NCBI GenBank assembly: GCA_022758925.1
Contig: JAEMQF010000098.1
Coordinates: 1-34,763 of the forward strand
DNA length: 34,763 nt
From: Burkholderiales bacterium
Lineage (GTDB): Bacteria > Pseudomonadota > Gammaproteobacteria > Burkholderiales > Burkholderiaceae_C
Direction: 5' to 3'
Part shown: piece by piece, positions 7,940 to 16,006 of the stretch
Layout: every line of letters starts with the position of its first letter
Position numbering within the stretch: the first letter of the stretch is position 1
Translations under genes and position numbers: made by a program
Notes under the pieces: model-generated
The model's database searches: none
What the model saw: only the letters and a program-made list of their open reading frames with translations
What the model was told of the DNA's origin: nothing

Positions 7940-9021
7940 CTACAGTCTCTGTGCCTGCATGAAGTCGTCGAACGCAGCCTCGGAAAAGCGGAACCAGAGG
8001 TTCGCGTCGCGGCGATAGGTGGCGTAGTCCTCGTAGATCTTTTTCCACGCCGGATTCGTCGCACTGAGTTCCGCATAGACCTCTTGCGATGACTTGAATG
8101 CCGCGTCCATCACGTCTTTCGGGAAGCGGAACAATTTCACTCCGAGACCCACGAGCGTCTTCAGCGACGCCGCGTTGCGATAGTCGTACTTGCCGAGCAT
8201 GTCGAGGTGGCGAAAGCCGATGCCGATTCGATCATCGCCCTGTATTCGCCCGACAGGCCGTCATATGCCTGTTGGTTGACGTACAGCGAGAGCTGCGGGC
8301 CGCCTTCCCACCAGCCGGGGTAGTAATAGTTCGGCGCGACCTTGTAGAAGCCGAGCTTGTAGTCGTCGTACGGGCCCACCCATTCGGCGGCGTCGATCGT
8401 GCCCTTTTCGAGCGCCTGATAGATCTCGCCACCCGGAATGTTCTGCGGCACGACGCCGATGCGCTCGGCGACCTTTCCGCCGAATCCGCCGACGCGGAAT
8501 TTGAGCCCCTTCAAGTCGGCCACGGACTTGATTTCCTTGCGGTACCAGCCGCCCATCTGCGCACCCGTGTTGCCCATCGGGAAGTTGACGATGCCCACAT
8601 TGGCGTAGAACTCGCGCAGCAGCTTCAGGCCGTTGCCCTCATACATCCAGGCCGCCATCTGGCGCGCGTTCAAGCCGAAGGGAATGGCGCAGTCCAGGGC
8701 GTAGGTGGGGGCCTTGCCGAAAAAGTAATACGGCGCAGTGTTCGCCATTTCGACCGTGCCGTTGCTCACCGCATCGAGCACGCCGAACGCCGGCACCAGT
8801 TCACCGGCGGCGTGCGTGGTAATGACGAACTTTCCGCCTGACATGTCACTGATTCTCTTGGCGAACACATCGCAAACGCCGAACAGCGTATCGAGCGATT
8901 TCGGAAAGCTCGATGCGATGCGCCAGCGAATCGCGGTTTGCGCGTGCACGATGGCCGGCGCGGCGCCGGCAGCGAGCACTCCGGCAAGGCCTGTCTGACG
9001 AATAAAGGAACGACGTTCCAT
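7940..9021 (-). pseudogene. TRAP substrate-binding protein (TakP/FcbT1 type), one-base frameshift
   Basis: The reading frame from 9021 encodes a periplasmic TRAP binding protein as far as SASAFA. It then shifts near 8209-8211 and would end in unrelated residues at 8161. The missing C-terminal part (MLGKYDYRNAASLKTLVG to the end) continues in another frame and stops at 7940. Adding one base (a G in the + strand GG at 8209-8210, giving Ala-His-Leu-Asp-Met) restores a single protein of about 360 residues. The start is ATG 9021, with AAGGAGG (9034-9028) six bases before it. A leader with a twin-arginine-like RRSFIRQ precedes VHA-Q. The conserved stretches SFPKSLDTLFG, GNTGAQMGGWYRKEI, FRVGGFGGK and GTIDAAEWVGPYDD match Rhodobacter TakP, which binds 2-oxoacids. 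The break may be real or a sequencing error in a short homopolymer. The gene faces dctQM rather than preceding them. Confidence 0.85.
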
Positions 9022-9063
9022 CTTCAACCTCCTTGTAAGAAACGGAAAAGCAATGACGCGGGC

Positions 9064-9069
9064 ATTCTA
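9064..9069 (-). promoter_or_regulatory. Candidate -10 box (TAGAAT) for the TRAP binding-protein gene
   Basis: Read leftward the bases are TAGAAT, 43 bases before the ATG at 9021, in the gap after pmbA. No good -35 box is seen. It would let the binding protein be transcribed apart from pmbA. Confidence 0.4.
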
Positions 9070-9175
9070 GAAGTCGGGAACAACCCGCATCACCGGTGTT
9101 TACCCCTGCGATGCATGCGCCGGTCCCGACGCGCGAGCTCACAACGCCCGTGCCGCCAAAACGCCGATCGGGTGC

Positions 9176-10573
9176 TTACTGCCCGGCGATTTTCATGCGC
9201 TCGACCAGTATCGAGCCCACGCTCTTCGAGCCTTGGTTGTAGACGTCAGCACCAACCGCTGCGATGCGCGTGAACATCTCGCGCAGGTTGCCGGCGATCG
9301 TGATCTCGTGCACCGGGTATTGAATCTGCCCGCCTTCGACCCAAAAGCCGGCCGCGCCGCGCGAATAGTCGCCCGTCACGTAGTTCACGCCCTGCCCCAT
9401 CAACTCGATGACGAACAGGCCTCGGTTCAGCTTGCGCAGCATCGCCGGCAGGTCGTCGCCCGGCGCGGTGAGCCGGCTCGTGAGACTGAGGTTTTGCGAG
9501 CCGCCGGCGTTTCCCGTGGTTCGCAGGCCGAGCTTGCGCGCCGAATAGGTGGACAGGAAATAGCCCTGCACCACGCCTTCACGGACCACCTCGCGCGCCT
9601 TCGTGATCACGCCTTCGTCGTCGAACGGGACACTGCCTTTGCCGCGAGGCAGGTGCGGATCTTCGCCAATGTCGATGTGTTTGCTCAACACCTGTTTGCC
9701 CACGCTGTCGAGCAGGAAACTCGACTTGCGGTACAGCGCGCCGCCGCTCGTGGCCTGCACGTAAGCGCCGAGCAGCCCGGCGGCGAGTGTCGACTCGAAC
9801 AGCACCGGCACATCGCAGGTGGGGATGCGCCGCGAGTGCAGGCGCGACAAGGCGCGTTGCGCGGCGTAGTTGCCCACTGCTTCGGGTGCCGCCAATTCCT
9901 GGTGCGAACGCATCGACGAATACCAGGCGTCGCGCTGCATGTCGGCGCCCTTGCCCGGGCCGGACGCGATCGGCGCCACCGACAGCGAATGGCGCGAGCT
10001 CGCGTAACCACCGCGAAAACCGCGGCTGTTGCCGGAAAAGAAATGCGATTGCTGGGCCGACACCCCCGCCCCTTCCGAATTCGTGATGCGTGAATCGGTG
10101 CCGAGCGCCGCGGCCTCGCAACGCAGCGCGATGTCGCGCGCGCCATCGGCGTGGATGTCCCAGGGGTGGAACAGGTCGAGGTCGCGCAGCGCTGCCTCGC
10201 CAAGTGCCAGGTCTTCCAGCTCAGGCAGGCCGGCAGCCACGTCTTCGGCGGTGAAACGCGCGATGTCGTGCGCTGCGCGCACCGTCTGTTCGAGCGCGGC
10301 GCGTGAAAAGTCCGAGGTGCTGGCATTGCCGCGGCGCTGCCCTGAGTAGACCGTGACGCTCAGCGATTTGTCGCGATTGCGCTCGATATTCTCGACCTCA
10401 CCCTTGCGCACCGAGACCGACAACCCCACGCCTTCCGAGACCTCGGCCGCGGCATCGGTCGCACCGCTCGCCTTGGCGAAAGCGAGCGCGTCCTCGACGA
10501 GTTGCTGGAACTGATCGCGCCGGTACGCGAAACCGTGGTGGGTGGCGTCGACTCGGGTACTGGATTCGGGCAT
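9176..10573 (-). CDS. pmbA: TldE/PmbA-family metalloprotease subunit
   Basis: The product is 465 residues from the ATG at 10573 (MPESSTRVD), close to the 450 of E. coli PmbA. Family features: an N-terminal stretch with VSEGVGLSVSVRKGEVENIERN, a middle region with DVPVLFESTLAAGLLGAYVQATSGGALYRKSSF, and a C-terminal region with MGQGVNYVTGDYSRGAAGFWVEGG and HEITIAGNL. With TldD, PmbA forms a cytoplasmic protease that unwinds and threads peptides; in E. coli it matures microcin B17 and degrades CcdA. The subunit lacks the zinc HExxH motif, which TldD supplies; no tldD lies in this window. An in-frame ATG at 10609 would add 12 unconserved residues. The gene diverges from darP and ends 154 bases before the TRAP binding-protein gene. 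Confidence 0.93.
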   Translation of the reverse strand: MPESSTRVDATHHGFAYRRDQFQQLVEDALAFAKASGATDAAAEVSEGVGLSVSVRKGEVENIERNRDKSLSVTVYSGQRRGNASTSDFSRAALEQTVRAAHDIARFTAEDVAAGLPELEDLALGEAALRDLDLFHPWDIHADGARDIALRCEAAALGTDSRITNSEGAGVSAQQSHFFSGNSRGFRGGYASSRHSLSVAPIASGPGKGADMQRDAWYSSMRSHQELAAPEAVGNYAAQRALSRLHSRRIPTCDVPVLFESTLAAGLLGAYVQATSGGALYRKSSFLLDSVGKQVLSKHIDIGEDPHLPRGKGSVPFDDEGVITKAREVVREGVVQGYFLSTYSARKLGLRTTGNAGGSQNLSLTSRLTAPGDDLPAMLRKLNRGLFVIELMGQGVNYVTGDYSRGAAGFWVEGGQIQYPVHEITIAGNLREMFTRIAAVGADVYNQGSKSVGSILVERMKIAGQ

Positions 10574-10638
10574 GGGATGAGGCCGCAGGGTTGCAGGAAT
10601 GGGGTGCAATCAGCACGAGCTCGCGACGAGCCCACGGC

Positions 10639-10644
10639 TATGAT
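10639..10644 (+). promoter_or_regulatory. Candidate -10 box (TATGAT) for darP-mog
   Basis: TATGAT (5 of 6 to consensus) lies 10 bases upstream of the favoured darP ATG at 10655, within the divergent gap to pmbA. If it is used, the leader is very short, and the in-frame ATG at 10640 could not be the start. Confidence 0.35.
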
Positions 10645-10654
10645 AACGAGCAGC

Positions 10655-11248
10655 ATGACTGAATCGCAGAACCAACCCGAAGTTGACGCCCAATCCGGCA
10701 CCGCGGCCGACGCCTCGATTGGCTCGCTGGGGGCGCCGACGCGCCGGGCCGAGCGCCCGAGCAAGACGCGGCGCAAGCAGGCTTCCCACGATTTGCAGGC
10801 GCTGGGCGTCGCGCTGGTCGAGCTGTCCGAGGAGCGTTTGAAGAAGCTTGAAATGCCGGAGCGCTTGCTCGACGCCTTGATCGCCTACCAAGGCACGCGC
10901 AGCCACGAAGGGCGGCGCCGCCAGATGCAGTTCATCGGCAAACTCATGCGCGGGGTGGATGTTGAGCCGCTGCGCGAAGTGGCAGCGACCGAGCAGATCG
11001 GCCATACGCGCGAGTCGCTCGCATTGCACCAGGCCGAACGTTGGCGCGCCGAGCTCATCGCCGACGATGACGCGTTGACGCGATTCGCAGCACAACATCA
11101 AGACGCCGACGTCCAGCAATTGCGCAGCGTGATTCGCAATGCGCGCAAAGACGCGGCTCTGGCGCCCGAGAAGCGCAGCGGTCGATACTTTCGTGAACTG
11201 TTCCAGATCATCAGGGCGCAATCTGCGTCGAACCGGGGTACACCATGA
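10655..11248 (+). CDS. darP: Ribosome-associated protein DarP/YjgA (DUF615)
   Basis: The 197-residue protein has an acidic, polar N-terminal lead (about 1-30), then RPSKTRRKQASHDLQALGVALVELS, the core of the DUF615 family, with ALIAYQGTRSHEGRRRQMQFIGKLMR and a C-terminal RYFRELFQII. The family binds late 50S ribosomal precursors and helps their assembly in E. coli. The start is uncertain: ATG 10655 is favoured over the in-frame ATG at 10640, five codons earlier. It divides the region with pmbA head to head, a pairing also seen in enterobacteria. The stop codon overlaps the mog ATG by four bases. Confidence 0.92.
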   Translation: MTESQNQPEVDAQSGTAADASIGSLGAPTRRAERPSKTRRKQASHDLQALGVALVELSEERLKKLEMPERLLDALIAYQGTRSHEGRRRQMQFIGKLMRGVDVEPLREVAATEQIGHTRESLALHQAERWRAELIADDDALTRFAAQHQDADVQQLRSVIRNARKDAALAPEKRSGRYFRELFQIIRAQSASNRGTP

Positions 11249-11835
11249 TTCATTTCGATGCAGTGAAGATCGGCCTGGTCTCAGTGAGCGACCGCGCCTC
11301 CAGCGGCATCTATGAAGACCAGGGAATTCCTGCGATGAAGGCCTGGCTCAAATCCGCGCTGCGCAATCCGATCACGTGGGAAACACGCCTCATCCCCGAC
11401 GAGCAGGGACAGATCGAAGACGCGCTGCGCGTTCTGGCTGACAAGGAATATTGCAACCTGATCCTCACCACCGGCGGTACCGGCCCCGCGCTGCGCGACG
11501 TGACCCCCGAGGCCACGCTGAATGTGGCGACCAAGGTGCTGCCGGGCTTTGGCGAACAGATGCGCCAGATCAGCCTGAACTTTGTGGCAACGGCGATTCT
11601 GTCGCGCCAGGTTGCGGTGGTGCGCGACAAGACATTGATCATCAATCTGCCCGGCCAACCCAAGGCGATTGCCGAGACGCTGCAAGGCCTGCCAAAGCGC
11701 AAGCCTGCGGTGCATGGCGTCTTCGCCGCCGTGCCCTATTGCCTGGATTTGATCGGTGGCCCCTACATCGAGACCGACCCGGCCGTATGCCAGGCGTTCC
11801 GGCCGAAATCAGCGCTGCGGCAGAGCGGCGCCTGA
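11245..11835 (+). CDS. mog: Molybdopterin adenylyltransferase MogA
   Basis: The 196-residue protein is nearly the length of E. coli MogA (195). It has the MoCF-fold pattern IGLVSVSDRASSGIYEDQGIPAM at the start, the substrate loop LTTGGTGPALRDVTPEAT in the middle, and NLPGQPKAIAETLQ near the C-terminus. MogA adenylates molybdopterin in the cytoplasm so that MoeA can insert molybdenum, a step for molybdoenzymes. It is translationally coupled to darP (ATGA overlap). No other molybdenum cofactor gene is present in the window. Confidence 0.95.
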   Translation: MIHFDAVKIGLVSVSDRASSGIYEDQGIPAMKAWLKSALRNPITWETRLIPDEQGQIEDALRVLADKEYCNLILTTGGTGPALRDVTPEATLNVATKVLPGFGEQMRQISLNFVATAILSRQVAVVRDKTLIINLPGQPKAIAETLQGLPKRKPAVHGVFAAVPYCLDLIGGPYIETDPAVCQAFRPKSALRQSGA

Positions 11836-11879
11836 GGTCGCTGCACTCGCTTCAGTGCCTGCATGTGGTCCGGGCCAAC

Positions 11880-11934
11880 GCCAGGTGAATGCCAGGCGAA
11901 AGCCAGGCCAAAGCCAAGCCAAGTCCAGGCGCAA
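11880..11934. repeat. Five imperfect copies of an 11-bp GCCAGGCNAAA unit
   Basis: Copies begin at 11880, 11891, 11902, 11913 and 11924: GCCAGGTGAAT, GCCAGGCGAAA, GCCAGGCCAAA, GCCAAGCCAAG and TCCAGGCGCAA. The array fills most of the gap between the convergent genes mog and the HI0933-family gene. It resembles the 10-bp array at 1257-1286 and the short run at 4144-4157. No hairpin terminator is evident here. Confidence 0.75.
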
Positions 11935-11949
11935 GCCGCGATCACGATC

Positions 11950-13152
11950 TCAAGCGATCATCGCCCGCGCGCACGCCGCTGCGCTGGCCCAGGCCCACTG
12001 AAAGTTGTAGCCGCCGAGCCAGCCGGTAACGTCGAGCACTTCGCCGATGAAGAACAGACCCGGGCAACGCTGACTCTGCATCGTCTGCGAACTCAACTCG
12101 CGCGTGTCCACGCCTCCGGCGGTGACTTCGGCTTTGCGGTAGCCCTCGCTGCCGTTGGGCGTGAGTTGCCAGCGCTTCAGGCTTTCGGCGACGCGGCGCA
12201 GATCGCGGTCGGATTGCTGCGGCATCACTGTCGCGGCGATCTGCGAATCGGCGCGCAGCCAGGTCTGCGCGAGCCGCGCCGGCACGATGGCCGAAAGTTC
12301 ATTGCTCAGGCGACGCTGCGAGCTCGACTTCGTGTGCAGCAACGCCTGCAGCACGTCGACGCCCGGCGCCAAATCGATGCGCAGCTGTTGCCCCTCGCGC
12401 CAGTAGCTGGAAATCTGCAGAATCGCCGGCCCGCTCAGGCCCCGGTGCGTGAACAACAGGTCTTCGACGAAGGCAGCGCCGCCTTTGCCATCACCGACCG
12501 CCACTTCGACTTCGAGGCTCAGCCCCGCAAGCGCCGAAAACTCGGCCCAGACACCGGAGTCGAACGTCAAGGGCACGAGCGCCGGACGCGTCTGCACGAT
12601 GCTGTGACCGAACTGCCGCGCCACGCGGTAGCCGAAATCGCTGGCACCGATCTTCGGCACCGACAGGCCACCGCTGGCAACAACGACACGCCCGGCCGCG
12701 ATCAACCCGCGATCGGTGCTGAGTTCGAAACCGCCGTCGTCTTTCTGGCGCAGCGTCTGCACGTTGCAAGGCTGGAGCCGGGTCACGCCACCGGCATCGT
12801 TCTCGACCAGCAACATCGCGATGATCTGCTCACTCGAACCGTCGCAAAACAACTGTCCGCGGTGTTTCTCGTGCCATGCGATGCCATGGCGCTGCACCAG
12901 CGCCAGGAAATCCTGCGGCGTGTAGCGCGCGAGCGCCGAGCGACAGAATTGCGGGTTGCTCGACAAGAAATTCGCCGGGCCCACCGCAAGATTGGTGAAG
13001 TTGCAGCGCCCGCCGCCGGAAATGCGGATCTTTTCTGCGACCTTCACCGCGTGGTCGACCAACACGACGCGCCGTCCGCCCTTCCCGGCGAGCGCCGCGC
13101 ACATCAACCCGGCGGCGCCGGCGCCGATCACGGCAACGTCGAATGATTGCAT
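11950..13152 (-). CDS. HI0933/YhiN-family FAD-dependent oxidoreductase
   Basis: The product is 400 residues from the ATG at 13152 (MQSFDVAVIGAGAAGLMCA). The Rossmann FAD loop GAGAAG lies at the N-terminus, followed by the family hallmark KIRISGGGRCNFTN. Later come ASGGLSVPKIGASDFGYRVARQFGH and the C-terminal FAD motif FFIGEVLDVTGWLGGYNFQWAWASA. The family (also called BaiN/RdsA-like) is widespread and its members are cytoplasmic flavoproteins with poorly known substrates; a bile-acid reductase is one characterised relative. The in-frame ATG at 13197 would add 15 unconserved residues before the flavin motif. It lies 135 bases downstream of cysE on the same strand and converges with mog. Confidence 0.9.
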   Translation of the reverse strand: MQSFDVAVIGAGAAGLMCAALAGKGGRRVVLVDHAVKVAEKIRISGGGRCNFTNLAVGPANFLSSNPQFCRSALARYTPQDFLALVQRHGIAWHEKHRGQLFCDGSSEQIIAMLLVENDAGGVTRLQPCNVQTLRQKDDGGFELSTDRGLIAAGRVVVASGGLSVPKIGASDFGYRVARQFGHSIVQTRPALVPLTFDSGVWAEFSALAGLSLEVEVAVGDGKGGAAFVEDLLFTHRGLSGPAILQISSYWREGQQLRIDLAPGVDVLQALLHTKSSSQRRLSNELSAIVPARLAQTWLRADSQIAATVMPQQSDRDLRRVAESLKRWQLTPNGSEGYRKAEVTAGGVDTRELSSQTMQSQRCPGLFFIGEVLDVTGWLGGYNFQWAWASAAACARAMIA

Positions 13153-13287
13153 GGGTGGGATTGTCACCACGCGCGTCACTGCGGCGAAGGATGACATCCC
13201 GGCGAACGCCGCGATGCCACTGCCACAAACCTCGCCGGGCCGGCGCTGGACCGCGGCGTACGCCTGGCGTGCGCCGCGATGACAGCC

Positions 13288-14067
13288 CTACTTGACGAGG
13301 CGGCTCAGACGCTCGGCGTCAAACAGCTCGGCGGTCTGCGCGTCTTTGGGCACGCAGTCGGTAGGGGGCAATTCGCGCGAGCGCAGCGACAGCTTTTCGA
13401 CGGCCTGCCACAACATCGCAATCTGGTGCTCGTGACCCGAAGCGTTGTCGATCAGGCCTTTCATCGCCTGCGCCACCGGGTCATCGCCCTGCGTGATGCC
13501 GTAAGCCGAAAAGCCCATCTTGGCCGCGGCTTCTTCGCGCTTTGCGTCGCTCTCAGCCTGGATGATTCGTGCCGGGTTGCCCACCGCGGTGGTGCCCGGC
13601 GGGACGGCCCTGAGCACGACTGCGTTGGAGCCGATGCGTGCACCGTCACCGACGGTAAACCCTCCGAGCACCTGCGAGTTGGCGCCGACGATCACGCCGC
13701 GCCCCAGCGTCGGGTGCCGCTTTGCGCCCTTCGCGAGCGACGTGCCACCCAGCGTCACTCCCTGGTAGATGGTGCAATCGTCGCCGACCTCGGCGGTCTG
13801 CCCGATCACGACACCCATGCCGTGGTCGATGAAAACGCGCCGGCCGATGATCGCGGCCGGGTGAATTTCGATGCCCGAGACAAAGCGGCCGAGGTGTGAG
13901 ACGAAGCGGCCGAGCCAGAACCAGCGGTGCTCCCAGAACCAGTGTGCGCGGCGGTGCAGGATGAGTGCGTGCAATCCGGGATAGCAGGTCAGCACCTCCC
14001 ATCTCGAGCGCGCCGCGGGGTCGCGTTCGATGATGCAGGCGATGTCTTCTTGAAGGCGCTCGAACAT
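13288..14067 (-). CDS. cysE: Serine O-acetyltransferase
   Basis: The 259-residue protein starts [31 protein letters not shown], the helical SATase N-terminal domain. It continues into a left-handed beta helix of hexapeptide repeats with [33 protein letters not shown] and [20 protein letters not shown]; the His and Asp of IHP and IDHG sit in the active-site region. It acetylates L-serine with acetyl-CoA, the first step to cysteine, in the cytoplasm. The C-terminal tail after about 190 carries the residues that usually bind CysK or give cysteine feedback, but I cannot judge these from sequence. trmJ lies 70 bases upstream on the same strand. Confidence 0.96.
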   Translation of the reverse strand: MFERLQEDIACIIERDPAARSRWEVLTCYPGLHALILHRRAHWFWEHRWFWLGRFVSHLGRFVSGIEIHPAAIIGRRVFIDHGMGVVIGQTAEVGDDCTIYQGVTLGGTSLAKGAKRHPTLGRGVIVGANSQVLGGFTVGDGARIGSNAVVLRAVPPGTTAVGNPARIIQAESDAKREEAAAKMGFSAYGITQGDDPVAQAMKGLIDNASGHEHQIAMLWQAVEKLSLRSRELPPTDCVPKDAQTAELFDAERLSRLVK

Positions 14068-14137
14068 GGTGCGGCGGGGTGAGCTGGCTGCATGTCAGTT
14101 TAGCCCTGCGCTGCCAACCCCACAGATCGTGCGCCGA

Positions 14138-14872
14138 TCAGGAACGGGGCGAGCAACGCTCCTGCACCGCTTTGGCGATGCCGCGCAGGATGTGCACTTC
14201 CTCCTGCGTCAACTGGGCGCGATTGAGCAGACGGTTCAGGCGCGGCAGCAGCTTCTTCGGCGCACCAGGATCGTGAAAGCCGATCTGTTCGAGGGCTTCG
14301 CGCCAGTGCTGGAGCAAGCCATGCAGCGCGGCGCCGTCAGCGAGTTCGGGATCGGTCGTGCGCGCCACCACGTCGAAACCGCCCAGCGCCTGGCGCCAGT
14401 CGTAAGCGATGAGCTGCACCGCCTGCGCCAGGTTCAGCGAGCCGTAGGCGGCGCGCGTCGGGATGCTCAGGCACGCGTGGCAGCGGTACACATCGTCATT
14501 GCTCATGCCGAAGCGCTCCGAGCCGAAGACGAAGGCGATCCGATGCATCGAGCCCTTCAGCGTCGCAAACATGTCGCGCGGCGCGAATGTTGGTGGGCCG
14601 AAGTCGCGCGGCGTCATCGCCGTCGCGCAGACGTAGGTGATGCCCTGCAGCGCCTGAGTCATGTCGGCGACGACGCGGGCCCCGGCCAGCACATCGGTCG
14701 CGCCGCTGGCGAGCGCCACCGCTTCCGTCTTGCGTTGAACGTTGGCGTCGCGCGGAGCCACCAGCACCAGGTCGGAAAATCCCATCACCTTCATCGCACG
14801 TGCGGTCGCACCCACGTTGCCGGCATGGCTGGTGCCGATCAGGATGAAGCGCGTGCTGTCGTGTCCGGGCAT
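14138..14872 (-). CDS. trmJ: tRNA (cytidine/uridine-2'-O-)-methyltransferase TrmJ
   Basis: The 244-residue SPOUT methyltransferase begins with STRFILIGTSHAGNVGATARAMKVMGF (motif 1) and has LVAPRD, AFVFGSERFGMSNDDVYRCHACLSIPT (motif 2) and GSLNLAQAVQLIAYDWRQA (motif 3, knot region). TrmJ methylates the ribose of nucleotide 32 in the tRNA anticodon loop using S-adenosylmethionine. A C-terminal helical extension (about 165-244) is present, as in E. coli TrmJ. The gene diverges from suhB; the same two genes are also adjacent and divergent in E. coli, which supports both calls. cysE follows on the same strand. Confidence 0.95.
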   Translation of the reverse strand: MPGHDSTRFILIGTSHAGNVGATARAMKVMGFSDLVLVAPRDANVQRKTEAVALASGATDVLAGARVVADMTQALQGITYVCATAMTPRDFGPPTFAPRDMFATLKGSMHRIAFVFGSERFGMSNDDVYRCHACLSIPTRAAYGSLNLAQAVQLIAYDWRQALGGFDVVARTTDPELADGAALHGLLQHWREALEQIGFHDPGAPKKLLPRLNRLLNRAQLTQEEVHILRGIAKAVQERCSPRS

Positions 14873-15018
14873 GGCGGTTGCCCCCGGCGCTCTGGCCGCT
14901 GGCGGGCAGCTAAACTCGCATTATCCGCAGCGCCCCCAGGCCCCTCCTGCGGTGCCCTTGCTGCAACGCTCTTTCCCCCCGCCAACCCCCTCCGACCCAC
15001 CGGCACCGCCGGCCGCCC
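14873..15018. promoter_or_regulatory. Divergent intergenic region between trmJ and suhB
   Basis: These 146 bases should hold promoters for both directions. A CATTAT near 14930-14935 is a possible rightward -10 box for suhB. No clear -35 box or operator is seen, and the half nearest suhB is very GC-rich with C runs. Confidence 0.35.
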
Positions 15019-15993
15019 ATGACGCAAGCGCTGCACCCCATGCTCAACATCGCCGTCAAGGCAGCGCGCAGCGCCGGCACCATCATCAGCCGTGCCTCGA
15101 TGAGCCTGGACCGGGTCACGGTCAACACCAAGGCACCAAAGGACTTCGTCACCGAAGTGGACCACGCAGCCGAGGCCGCGATCATCGAAACCCTGCTCGA
15201 CGCCTACCCCGGCCACGCGATCCTGGCCGAAGAATCGGGTCGCTCGCATGGCGCCAAGGACAGCGAATACCTCTGGATCATCGACCCGCTGGACGGCACC
15301 ACGAATTTCATCCACGGGTTGCCGATGTATGCGGTGTCGATCGCGCTGTCGTTTCGCGGCCAGTTGCAGCAAGGTGTGGTCTACGACCCGGCGCGCAACG
15401 ACCTGTTCATTGCCTCGAAGGGGCGCGGCGCGTTCCTCAATGACCGACGCCTGCGTGTCTCCAAGCGAAATCGCATGAATGACGCGCTGATCGGCACCGG
15501 TTTCCCATTCCGCCGGGGCGACGACTTCCGGCGCTACATGCAGATGCTGGAACTGGTGATGCAGGCCTGCGCGGGCGTGCGCCGGCCGGGCTCGGCGGCG
15601 CTTGACCTGTGCCATGTCGCAGCCGGCGCCTACGACGGATTCTTCGAGCCGGGCCTGAGCCCTTGGGACATGGCAGCGGGCGCGTTGATGGTCACGGAAG
15701 CGGGCGGCCTGATCGGCAACTTCACCGGGGAGAGCGACTTTCTGTTCCGGGGCGAAGTGCTCGCCGGCAACCCGAAAATCTACGGCCAGCTGGTACAGAT
15801 GCTGGCGCCGTATTCGCAAGTCGGCAAGGGAGAATCAGCGGCCGGCGCCGTCACCCCATCGGCACTCGCACAGACCACGCCCGAGCAGGCGCTTGCCGCC
15901 AGTTCCCCGATCGCGGCCGAACTGGCGCGCAAGGCACCGGCAGCTCGCGTGCGCCGTCCCGCCGCGGCGGGCAAGGACAACGCCTCGGCCTGA
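15019..15993 (+). CDS. suhB: Inositol-1-monophosphatase family protein SuhB
   Basis: The 324-residue protein aligns from [15 protein letters not shown] with E. coli SuhB. Metal-binding motifs are E71-E72 in AEESG and D89-P-L-D92-GTTNF, with the second signature [19 protein letters not shown] further on. It hydrolyses inositol monophosphates; in E. coli it is also a factor for rRNA transcription antitermination complexes. About 50 residues at the C-terminus (after ~268) are Ala/Pro-rich and have no counterpart in the 267-residue E. coli protein. The ATG at 15019 has little ribosome binding site; a second in-frame ATG seven codons on is possible. mutS begins 13 bases after its stop. Confidence 0.94.
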   Translation: MTQALHPMLNIAVKAARSAGTIISRASMSLDRVTVNTKAPKDFVTEVDHAAEAAIIETLLDAYPGHAILAEESGRSHGAKDSEYLWIIDPLDGTTNFIHGLPMYAVSIALSFRGQLQQGVVYDPARNDLFIASKGRGAFLNDRRLRVSKRNRMNDALIGTGFPFRRGDDFRRYMQMLELVMQACAGVRRPGSAALDLCHVAAGAYDGFFEPGLSPWDMAAGALMVTEAGGLIGNFTGESDFLFRGEVLAGNPKIYGQLVQMLAPYSQVGKGESAAGAVTPSALAQTTPEQALAASSPIAAELARKAPAARVRRPAAAGKDNASA

Positions 15994-16006
15994 GAGTGAG
16001 GGGTCG

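Noticed and set aside
7940-9021. Programmed frameshift in the TRAP binding-protein gene
   Set aside because: There is no slippery heptamer or stimulatory structure at the junction that I can see, and related binding proteins are encoded in a single frame. A mutation or sequencing error is simpler.
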